A stretch of 64,000 nucleotides of DNA from Melampsora larici-populina 98AG31. Taxonomy: Eukaryota; Basidiomycota; Pucciniomycetes; Pucciniales; Melampsoraceae. Numbering within the stretch: the stretch's first letter is position 1; each line of letters starts with the position of its first letter. The DNA is taken from assembly GCF_000204055.1 (NCBI RefSeq), contig NW_006768829.1:111663-175662 (forward strand), given 5' to 3'. The notes beneath the pieces were generated by a model that was not told the DNA's origin, did no database searches, and saw only the letters and a program-made list of their open reading frames with translations. Made by a program: the position numbers and the translations under genes. Positions 9,950-19,730 of the stretch are shown piece by piece.

Positions 9950-10945
9950 TGTGAGGGTAGAGGACTTAATTGAGGACTCTATGCTCACTAAATGGGTCAA
10001 GTATGGTAGTATTATTTTTATGTATAATGTTTATATTTCAATTATAATGTAATTACAATAAAAAATAAGACTAGGATGAGAAGAGGAAAGGGGAAAGGGT
10101 GGTCTGTTGGATAAATCCAGACAGACTACAGTTAAGAGACTCCTGAAGAGGAGGTTTGTAATTATAATATATAAATGTTATAATTAATGAAGGATGGATC
10201 CCACAGTCCTTCCTTTAATCTTTTAAGTAACAGATTAAAGAGTGAAATAAGGTCACTACACTGGTTGTTCTTAAAGTCACCAACTTATGGTTGTTCTTAA
10301 GGTCACCAGCCTGAAAGTACTTGTATGTAGGTCACTAGCCTTGGGTTGTTGGAAGGTCACCAACCTAAAATAGTTCCTACTTGGGGGAAGTAGAGGATCC
10401 AGGAGGAGTGAAGGTATTACTTACTTTTAATCAAGGAACAGATTAAAGTAATGAAGATATCACTAGTCTTATATTTATAAGACTCTTGATGTTACTTCAG
10501 TAGAACTTTAATGGTTCTTAAAAGTAGTGTGTAATAAATTGCTTGAGGGAAAATCCTTGAAGGCTGAGAGAGGAGGGGTTTATATATCCTCCTCTCCAAA
10601 CCTAATTGTAGTGATATTTGATTGTATCATCACTGTGGTTTAGGGTTTAATACTTGCTATTAATTATTATTATTATTAATATAACATAATTACATATACG
10701 TGTTATGTATTTTATGTAGTATAAGCATTTTAACTCTTGACACTGAGTTATGAGGTGTAATTGGTATTTTATTACATGTTACATATGTTTTTAAGTTTAT
10801 ATACATATGTAATTGATGTTTGTATATGTTTTATTATATGTTACATGTGTTTTATGAGCTGTATGTACATGTAATAAGGTTTATAAGTAAAAGTACAATA
10901 TTATAAGTTAGTTTTGGGTACATGTATATGTACTCAGGGCTGACA
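9950..10945 (-). repeat. 5' LTR of the gypsy element (complete, 996 bp)
   Basis: On the plus strand it begins TGTGAGGG and ends GGGCTGACA, giving the usual TG...CA termini. The inner boundary is set by the adjacent primer site, and the outer boundary by loss of identity with the left copy. Bases 10218-10945 duplicate 1-728. The element's promoter and polyadenylation signals should lie here; no core element was assigned. Confidence 0.9.
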
Positions 10946-11121
10946 GCTTCAGCCTACCCTCATCTGGTCAATAAATACCCTGGCCTTCTTCAGGTCAGTT
11001 TCTTTTCTTCATCCGCTTTGTTCTTCATTTGTGGTGTCTAGCTCAAACTAGTTGTGTTCTCATTCTCGTATTGCTTTAGATTAATCATCTTACACTCACC
11101 TCAAAAACTCGATCATTAACC

Positions 11122-14100
11122 ATGTGTCCCCCCACCCCCAGTGATGGTTCTCCAGTCCTTGAATCAAACAAATCACCTGCTCCTACCCCTACCCGTAACC
11201 TTCGTCGTCGCGATACTTTACCTTTACCGTCCCCTGGTTTTGTGTTCCAATCTAAGGATTCTCGCCGTGCTTTAGTTCCCCCTTCCAACTCTCACAGTCA
11301 CTCTCCTGCCAACTCGTCCAACTCAGACAAATCTATGTCAATCTTGATATCCGAAGAGGCATCATCCAATCAATCTGATCAATCCAGCTGCGAGTCCGAC
11401 GACTCAATGCTTCGTCAGGCCCGATCAAGAAAGGCTTCTACTTCAAAGAAGTCCGTTGTAGTGAAGAAAGGACAAAGCAGCTCTGGAAAACGTCGAAAGA
11501 CCAGAGGTAAAGTTCCAGCCATGTTCAAAGCCAAGTCAAAGGTCCGACCGATTGTACCAGCTAAGAAGCGCAAGCGTCTCGCTGTTGAGGTGAGTGTTTC
11601 CTTTTTTTATCTTTCTTTCATTTGTTAATGTATTATTTCGACTCTCTATTTCATATTTAAATCCTAGGATGTCGAAGTACCAGTCTGCATCGACTTAGTC
11701 CAAAGCTCGGATGTTGAGGTTGTCCAATCCTCTGGAGTGCGCCGAGCACAATGTGCTCGAGTAGGTCATCTATTTGATTACTATCACCCTCCAGTCCATG
11801 TCAAAAAAGAGGTATGTGGTATTGATGTCTTAGTTTTCTTTTATCTTTTTTTCCTAATCGATTTCTCACTTTTTATTGTTTCTTCCTCATTATTTCAATT
11901 CAGACCGGGCCCGACCCCCGTGGATTCAAATGCAAGTTCTGCGATGGGATGTTTGTACGTGGCAAGAACAGCAATTATAATCTATACGGACATCGTGACG
12001 GCGCCAAAGATTGACCTGCTTGCCCAAATCGACACCTGGCCATCGAGGCAGGGATGGACCTACCTCGCACCTGGAAGCAACAGCAAGCAGCTCAGGCCCC
12101 AGTTGTAACAGGTACATTAGGTACTTTAGACTCTTTCTTATCCCGGGCAACCTTTAGTCTCGATCTCCTCAACCATGTCATGGTCATATGGATCCTGCGT
12201 CATGCGCTTGCATTTGCTCGTTTTGAAGATCGGATCCTGCGTGCGGCCTTCAAGCTTTCGAATCGACAGGCTACCTTGAGAACTCCCAAGTGGGCAGCAT
12301 CCATGTCCAAGGAACTATATGTTGACCTTAGTTTGTCAGTCATCAAAGAAATTCAGGTGGGTGACTTTCTCATTTCCTTTATCTTGATCTCATTTCCTTT
12401 ATCTTAATCTCGTTTCCTCTTTTTCTTTCCTTTATCTTAATCTCGTTTCCTCTTTTTCTAATTTATCTGATCTTATGTTCTGTTGATCACATTTTTCAAT
12501 CTGATCTTTGACAAACAGGATAACGATGCTCGCTTTTGTTTACTCCACGATGTGTGGACTACAAAAGGCAGCAAGTATGCCTTCATTGGGGTTTCAGCTA
12601 ATTACATCGACAAACAGTGGACCTATCTTGTGACATGGAATCATTACGGTGTGCTTCTTGCTCAGCCAGTCGCACACTTCCTTATGAAGCATGATCTCCA
12701 CAAGAAGATAAGTAGTTTCCCTTATCTTTCCTATTGATTAAAATCATATACTGACTTGAGATGGTGTTCTCTCCTTTTGTACTCTTACTTATTAGCTCAA
12801 ACCACAGACTCTGGCTCGAACAACATGACGATGGCAGCAGAGCTTGAATCTGTTTTTGCAAATGCTGAAGACCCGGTTTTATGGGATTCAGACGCTAATC
12901 ATGTACGTTGTTATGCTCACAAGTTAGGCCTTGTGGTTAAAGAAGGACTCAAGACGCTTGGTATCAAGACATCCAAATCAAAGCCTTCAAACCCCGACAT
13001 GTTGATGCCGATTCCAACCATTCGAGTTCAAACAGCTGATAACGATGATGAGGATATTCAATATAGTTCAGATGAAGATGACTATGATATACCTCCTCAT
13101 GCGCGCAAATGTTCTTCTGAAAATGATGATGATGTAGACTCAGATGATGAGATTGATGACAAAGCGTGCTCCGTAATTCTTGGGTATCAGAAGGTATGTT
13201 TACTTTCCCTTTTTGTGATTTCCTGTTTTTCCTCTCATCGTTTGATCTGCTTACTGACAATCAATTTATCCAAATCAGGCCAAGAAGTTCAATAAATTCT
13301 TATGTCAAAGTGGTGCACGTCGAGGTGAATTCAAAGGTAAGTCGTCCCAGCTTGGCTATCAGGGACCTCAGCCCATTCCTGGGTGGGGATTACGCTGGAA
13401 CATCAATCTGGATGTGTCCAATCGATTGTGCTTAGCCTGTGATGTGAGTAGACTACTCACCTTTTGATTTCTCGTATTCAATTTCCAAAACTGACCAGCA
13501 ATCGTTTCAGGTGGCCGATGCAATTATGACTTCTGATCGTAAGACTCGGTATTATCAGGGCCTCTCCATTTCTCCTGAAGAATGGGATGCCCTTGAGGTT
13601 TTGAATCAAGTATTGGAGGTAAGTTGAGCTACATTTCGCCTATGTTGATTTTTGCATTGATGTTTTTTTTGTTTTCTTAGGTTTTTCGTGTGTCAACCAA
13701 ACACATGGAAGGTGATTTCCCATCAGGTTGTATTTTATTACCAGAGTACCATCGTACTATCACTTCCCTCGAGTCGATCGAGGCCTCGACCGAATTCAAT
13801 TCCATACGCAACATGATCAGTCACATGCTACCCAAACTCCGCCAATATCAACACGAGGCATCACGCTGCAACACAATCCTGGTGGCCACTGTTCTGAATC
13901 CTCAACTACGTCTCAAGATATTTGAAATTCACTACCCCGACTATCTTGAAGAAGCTAGATCGGCAGTCAAGAGACACTTTGATCACGCTTTATCTTGCTG
14001 GCCAATCACCCCACCCTCCTCCCCCTCTCCTAGTGTTTCTCAACCTACCGATACACTTTCATACGGGTATGACCTTTTTGTGGCGACTCACTCCTCTGCT

Positions 14101-14573
14101 GATGGTACTAAGGCTCGCAAAGCGGAGTTGCAAAGGTACTTGGATGGCCATGATGCAGTGGCACCTGGTCAAACTCCTTTGAGTTGGTGGAAGGTGAGTT
14201 TTTAATTTTGTATCATCTTCACTCTATTGTTGTCATATCAATCTATGTTGGTTTCTTTGCTCAGGCTCATGCCTCTAAATTCCCGGTCCTTGCAACCCTA
14301 GCTCGAGAATACCTTTCGGTCTCTGCCACCACTTGTGCAGTGGAACGAACCTTCTCCTCTGCAGCCGATATAGCCACACCAACTCAAGGTGCTTTATCCC
14401 CAACCACAATCACTAAGCTTGTAGCCCTTCGTGAATGGTTGAAAGCTGAACGTTTGGACAATGGTGGCAAGTTTTCTGAAGCGTTATCTTATGTTTACGC
14501 CTTTGAAAAGGAATCGGTCAAAGGCAAAGGCAAGGAGTCGGTTAAAGGCAAGGGCAAGACAACGGAGATCTGA
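11122..14573 (+). pseudogene. hAT-family transposase gene, copy 1, with premature stop
   Basis: A nine-exon model fits GT-AG rules: 11122-11589, 11668-11811, 11904-12356, 12519 to about 12697, 12796-13193, 13279-13443, 13511-13618, 13681-14193 and 14265-14573. Exon 3 encodes a BED-type zinc finger (FKCKFCDGMF...GHRDG). Exon 4 has the RNase H-like start (LLHDVWTTKGSKYAF), exon 5 TTDSGSNN and the RCYAHKL motif, and exon 9 the hAT C-terminal dimerisation block (ATTCAVERTFSSAADI). An in-frame TGA at 12012-12014 interrupts the protein just after the BED finger, where hAT copy 2 has Arg in the same context (RPVC against *PAC); CGA to TGA is the simplest change. Exon 4 also lacks about eight residues after the Tyr near WTYL compared with copies 2 and 3. 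The gene is probably dead, unless translation restarts at the ATG at 12054. The gypsy LTR ends 176 bp upstream. Confidence 0.88.
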
Positions 14574-15430
14574 TTCATCCTTTGTTACAATTTAATTGAT
14601 CTCATTCATCCTTTAGTTACAATTTACTTTTTCAATACACTCGTTTGTTTTCACTTTTTTCTCCATTTACTTACAATACTTTGTTCATCTTCAACTTCAA
14701 CTTCTTCTTTCTTTTTTCTGCCCTTGTTTTTTTTTCAAAATAGTATTATTTCATTACACTCGTTCCTAACCAGTTTGTCTTTAACTTTACACCTTTTTAT
14801 CAGCTTGATTGCTTTTTAACTGGCTTTTTACAGTTGTCATTTTTTTCTCTTCTCTAATTTTTTTTTCTCTACACTCGTTTGTCGCATGTTAATCATCAAT
14901 ATTAGGTTATTTTTCATCAAAACTTTGCTACCCCGTGCCCATACCCACTCTGACCACTATGAGAAGCCCAAGTTTGTGAGAGCGTTGTGTTGCGTTGTGG
15001 TTTTCCGCATCGCAAGGAACTTGCCATAGCGGTCGATTTCATATATCGTAGCGATTGTGATTAGGCCATTGCGGCAAATCACAACGCTATGAAATCTGGC
15101 GGATATATCGGTGCGTAGCGGAGCGGGTCAGATATTGATCAAAGGCACTTTTTGATCTAGACTTATTGCTCCAGGTCTGAGAAATTGATATACGGAAATA
15201 TGTTTTCATACAAAGAAATCGATTTTACTGCTTCCTTAATCCACAGGATAATGATGTACTTGATTTGTTTCATACAACACTTCCGGAGTTTATTCTTCAC
15301 TTCAAAAGGACAGAGGTGGGTGAAGAACTGAACTCGAGTCGATTTGGATACTCACCACTTTGTAGACGTCCATAGGACACAAGACATTCAAAGAAAGCAA
15401 AGCAACAGGAAGACGGAATAGGTCGTAAGG
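14574..15430. other. 3' flank of hAT copy 1 up to the assembly gap
   Basis: No gene is supported here. The first 300 bases are pyrimidine-rich. From 14975 to 15130 the sequence turns GC-rich, with repeated gcgttgtg, gcgattgtg and tagcgg words like those at the ends of hAT elements. This is probably the subterminal region of copy 1, but no terminal repeat or target duplication could be fixed. Confidence 0.4.
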
Positions 15431-15530
15431 NNNNNNNNNNNNNNNNNNNNNNNNNNNNNNNNNNNNNNNNNNNNNNNNNNNNNNNNNNNNNNNNNNNNNN
15501 NNNNNNNNNNNNNNNNNNNNNNNNNNNNNN
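15431..15530. other. assembly gap of 100 N
   Basis: Exactly 100 undetermined bases, a conventional length for a gap of unknown size. It ends 13 bases before the direct repeat that flanks hAT copy 2, so assembly probably broke on a repeat boundary. Confidence 1.
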
Positions 15531-15543
15531 GTTGTCAATTGCT

Positions 15544-15570
15544 TGGTAGACACAATACCGCAATTGCTCC
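15544..15570 (+). repeat. left direct repeat and left terminal inverted repeat of hAT copy 2
   Basis: The flanking repeat tggtagacac is followed by aataccgcaattgctcc. The inverted partner at the right end differs at one base of 17. Confidence 0.8.
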
Positions 15571-15799
15571 GACACGCACAGGTTTTAGACCTTTTTTTGT
15601 TACGGAGCGATTGCTCCGCTCTAAGTCGCTCCGATTCCTAATCGCACATTTGGTTTTTTTTTCTCACTTGAAGGCTCGTAGTGGTGCAACCGCTACGAAC
15701 ACGCACAACGAGCGCCGCACTATCGAAATCGCTCAAAACCACTCAAAAGCGGCGCTCATTGATATAATAAAAGGTGAAACAATAATAAAAACTTGTGTA

Positions 15800-18700
15800 T
15801 TAGACATGTAGTAGAGTGGATTCTTGAGAAAGAATCAAGGTAAAGATAAAAAAAGAAAAAGACATTATAGAAGAAAGAACAGGAATGAAAATAACAAAGA
15901 GCCACCTAGGCCTTTTTTTTACCAAGGTCTCTATGTAAGCTTGAAGTGCGTTTGCAGCTTCTTCAAATTCACCATCAGCAACTATCCCGTCCTTCAGCCA
16001 CGCTTGAGAGCCAACCAAACGCTCCATCGTCTTTGGGAGCAAACTTCCACGGGTAGGAGTACAGATATCGGCTGCAGCAGAAAAGGTGCGCTCGCATGCG
16101 CAGGATGTGGCCGAGATCGACAAGTAATCGCGAGCCAGTTTGGCCAGTGTTGGAAATAGATGTTCATGTTCCTGTGCGTGAAAAGAGAAAGTTAGCCAAG
16201 GTGCCAATCACTTCAACGATATAGAAGGATCAAACTAACCGCCCACCAACCAAGAGGGGTTTGATCCTTCTTGGCTGGGTATTTCCCTGGTAAATAGTCT
16301 TCAAGTTCTGAATTTGTTTCTTTGTTGGGTGTGTTATTGGAAGATCCGAAGATATCAAAAGCATCATCGACCTCAGCAGATCGATTGGTCTCATCAGGTT
16401 CTGGGGTTGGCTGTTCATTGTCCTTGTCCTCCTCCAAGGCATTGGCGAAAGCGGTTTCAATAGCCAGATTGGCATAGATATCGTGATCAGGGTAATGGAT
16501 GGCAAAAAACTTGCCTCGAAATCGAGGGTTCAGGATGGTGGCGAGAACAATGCATTCGCAGTTCAGAGCCTCTTCCTGATACTTGCCCAGCCACACAACC
16601 ATCTTGTCGATTGCAGCCACCAGGCTGGGAAATTCCGAAGCCTCCAATTTATGTGAATTGAGTTCACTGATAACCCGTTTGTATTCAGCCAGGACGATAC
16701 AGCCAGTTGGTCCGTTTCCTTTGACTTGAGCAGTCGCGTCAACAAAGTTCTACAGGAGACATGGTAATACATCAGTGAGTAGCTTGAAGAAGAATCAAAT
16801 GAAGAAAGGTACTCACTTTCAAAACCTTGTTGGTCAATTCCACCGCATGCCATTCTGCGGGTGAAATTGTGTCGCCTTTAAAAAACAAAGCTTTGCGATC
16901 TGCAGCAAGCATGGAATTTATGACCTGTGATGAGCAAAAAAAAGTGTCAGTATCACCGCATGATAAGGAATGATGGTAGATGAGTAAGTAAATACCTCCT
17001 GAGCCTCGCAAGCAACCTTTCGGCTCGCGTGGTGACTGTTCCAGCGTGTCTTGCACGGTCGCATGAGCATGCGACCTTTGTAACCCATCCAAGTCGCACG
17101 TGCCTTGAAGTCGCTGCGCCTTGCTGCACTACTGGCAATCTGGCCACTGACAGTATCGATCTACTCAAAAGGAACATATGAGAGGAAGGAATTAAATGAG
17201 TAATTAAGTAGAAACTCACCTTTGTAAGGGCGAGTGCAACCACATCCTCCTTGTCAGCTACTTCCTCTTCCAGATTCGTATCCTCGTCGTCGACACCGTC
17301 AGGTTTTTCAGGAAGATTGTCATTGTCCTCTTGGTCTGAGTCTACCTCGTCCACTTCGAGTTGATCGTGGCCATCGTTGACCTCAAGAGTGGGAACAGGG
17401 AGAGCGACACCTTGAGGAACAGTTGGTTTTGCTGTACTAACCTTCTGACCAAGTTTTTTGAGCCCATGCCCAACCACCAGATTGAGTTTATGCGCATAGC
17501 ACCGCACGTGGTGTGTAGAGCTTTGCCAGAACACCGGGTCTTCAGCTGCAGCAAATAATGATTGCAACTCAGCAGCCATTGAGTTGTTGTTACTTCCACT
17601 GTCGGTTGTCTGACATAACATGTAAGAAAACATATAATATCAAAAAATTAGTTCGATGTAAATAAAAATGTGAAAATAAGAAGATATCGATACATATCTT
17701 CTTATGAAGCCCGTGAGAAGTTAAAAACCGTCCAACCGGTCTAGCCAGAAGGGCCCCGAAATGCCGCCAGGCCACCATCTTCAACGTGAGATGAGTCGAT
17801 TGGTAATTCCAATTGTTATCGATGTAATTTGCAGTCGCGCCAATAAAGGCGTACCGGTTTTCTTTTGTAGTCCAAACATCATGGACTAAACAGAACTTGC
17901 CCTGATTTTCCTATTCGCATATACCAGCTAAAAGTAATATTAATTAAAGATTGAAAGAATTACAGATAGTAAAGAAACATACATACTTTGACAGTTTGGA
18001 TTGCCTTGTTGTGTAATCCAGTGAACAATATAACCGACTGCTGTGCTGCCCAGGTTCTTGATCGAACTGTGGCACCTCGATTAACAGTGAAAAATGTGGC
18101 GCAAAGGGCTGGATCCTCAAATCGAGCCCAAGGTAAAGCGTGTCGAACAATCCAGATTACCAAGAGCATGTTCAAGAGGTCGGCTGAGAATTTTGGTCCG
18201 TTGAAGTAAGAGCTCAAGGTTGTATTCTTGTTCTTGCTTTGAGCCTTGAGCTGATCATTGTAAGAAGGGGGAAGGACTACACCAGCGGCTATGGCTTTGT
18301 GTCGCATGGTACATACCGGCCGAGCCTCTTTGCCATCGCGATGGCCCCAAAGTCCGTGATAAGATGTCTTTGTCCTTGCATACGTCTTGTGGCACCATCG
18401 GCACTTGTATTTGAGTCCCTAAAATACAAGTGCTGAGATGATGTCAGCGTCCAAAACCAGAAAACAGTAGACAAAAGAGAAAAAACATCACCTTGGGAGT
18501 ATGGAAGTATTTGAGAAGGTCCAACACTGCAAGACTACGAGCCTTATTATAGCCAATTTGCACATTGGACTCGACAATCTCAACATCGGAGCCTTGAGAC
18601 AAATCCACGTCTTCTGGGATCTCAAAGACCTAAACAAGGTGTGAACACATGAGATCAAATCATAAGAAATGTATTGGACCGATTAAAAAAGAAAAACGAA

Positions 18701-19207
18701 AATGACATAGGAACTTACATCTTTCCCGTTCTTTACTCTCTTTGATGATTGGGCTGGTGGTGATTGGGATGAGCCTGATGAGCAGGCTGATGCTGATCTC
18801 GCACGTTTGCTTGTAGATGAACGACTCTAGAAAGGTAAATGAATTCGAGTGTCAGTATGTGATCTCATGATAGATCAAATGAATCGAATTGAGATCAAAT
18901 GAATCGAATTGAGACTCACCTTTCCTTGTGCAGTTGGCTTAGCCTTTTGACCCCCGTTCTTTCTTTGGCCAGTTGGACTTGGAGTTGGTGGTCGGGGTGA
19001 CATAGATCGTTGAGCAAGAGGACCAGGCGAGCCATCCTCAGGAGCTGATGGTACAGAGAGAGAGCTACGAGAGTCGTTTGGAGGTACAATGAAACCTGGC
19101 TGCTTTCGTGCTGGGCTTGGTGGTCGAAGAGTCCTACCCGAAGACCGACCTGGTACCTGAAGGGTACTTGAAGTTGAGCTTTGAGACAGTCTTTGGGAGG
19201 GAGCCAT
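15800..19207 (-). CDS. hAT-family transposase, copy 2, apparently intact
   Basis: Ten exons fit on the minus strand: 18920-19207 (ATG at 19207), 18719-18826, 18492-18629, 17987-18418, about 17694-17910, 17220-17609, 16996-17160, 16817-16924, 16240-16749 and 15800-16171. The N-terminus is Ser/Pro-rich and disordered. Exon 4 encodes a BED finger (YKCRWCHKTY...GHRDG). Exon 5 starts the RNase H-like catalytic core (LVHDVWTTKENRYAFIGA). Exon 6 has TTDSGSNN and RCYAHKL, exon 7 the KTRWNSHH motif, and exon 10 the C-terminal dimerisation region (SATSCACERTFSAAADI). No stop breaks the exons. One junction is not clean: the intron between HKKI and TTD has no GT-AG pair that preserves the frame. The C-terminus runs on into a hydrophobic tail of about 35 residues after the dimerisation domain, unusual for the family. 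Confidence 0.85.
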
Positions 19208-19533
19208 AGTGATAAAATGGATGAGATGTAAAAGGAAATGATGGATTGTTAGTGTCAGAACGATAAATCTTGATTTGGAGGTAATCGATGAGATGAGAAG
19301 GTTATAAATGAAAGAAAGATACCTACCGAACGAAACAATTTAAAAAAAAGCCCATATACAACCAACCACATTCTGGCCAGGGTGTTTTCGTTCGCCAAGG
19401 GGTGGATTGGAACAATGCTGGTTCCATCGTTCGAAGATGTGTCCAATACTGGGATGTGGTAGTGGAATTGGTTCGCTTGGGTAATGGTGGCGTAGTATTA
19501 CAGCAATCAGATCGGGTCCTGGGATACAGGCTA

Positions 19534-19557
19534 TTGCTCCGCTATATAGCGGAGCAA
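19534..19557. repeat. 24-bp perfect palindrome, subterminal in hAT copy 2
   Basis: The half-site TTGCTCCGCTAT is followed by its exact reverse complement. A second GC-only palindromic run (cccggggcccggg) follows at once, and a related GGAGCGATTG...CTCCGC word lies near 19576-19598. The left end has a similar GGAGCGATTGCTCC near 15605. These are good candidates for transposase-binding subterminal repeats. Confidence 0.6.
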
Positions 19558-19704
19558 CCCGGGGCCCGGGCCCTTGCGGAGCGATTGGCTCCGCTCACAA
19601 AATCTTGGCCCGTGATGGCGCTGCGCAGGCTGCGCTCAGGATGGGGCAGCGTTGTGAGCATTCAAAAACCGCTCCAAACACGCTCCACACACCATTTTTT
19701 GTGT

Positions 19705-19730
19705 GGAGCGATTGCGGTATTGGTAGACAC
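19705..19730 (-). repeat. right terminal inverted repeat and right direct repeat of hAT copy 2
   Basis: ggagcgattgcggtat is followed by tggtagacac, the same 10 bases that precede the left end. Confidence 0.8.

Larger units (their letters stand above)
1..10945 (-). mobile_element. Ty3/gypsy LTR retrotransposon, left LTR cut by window edge
   Basis: The element is read on the minus strand, so its 5' LTR is the right copy (9950-10945) and its 3' LTR is the left copy, of which 1-728 are in the window. The order from the 5' side is LTR, primer-binding site (9930-9947), a leader of about 1.9 kb, one long gag-pol frame (752-8035), a polypurine tract (729-743) and the LTR. From the 996-bp right copy, 268 bases of the left LTR lie outside the window. 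The two LTRs match without visible differences over the shared 728 bases, and the polyprotein has no stop, so the copy is young and may be autonomous. The target duplication cannot be tested because the left flank is missing; the 5 bases right of the element are gcttc. Protease, reverse transcriptase, RNase H, integrase, chromodomain order places it in Ty3/gypsy. Confidence 0.95.
15544..19730 (-). mobile_element. complete hAT DNA transposon (copy 2) with target duplication
   Basis: The 10 bases tggtagacac occur at 15544-15553 and again at 19721-19730. Inside them lie imperfect terminal inverted repeats: aataccgcaattgctcc at 15554-15570, and ggagcgattgcggtatt at 19705-19721, which reads aataccgcaatcgctcc on the other strand. 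hAT elements make 8-bp duplications; the extra identical bases leave the exact cut ambiguous by one or two. The element is about 4.17 kb and carries one transposase gene on the minus strand. GC-rich subterminal palindromes with the word GGAGCGATTG lie inside both ends. Confidence 0.85.

Noticed and set aside
15297..15575. Open frames running through the N gap
   Set aside because: They are open only because the undetermined bases cannot encode stops.
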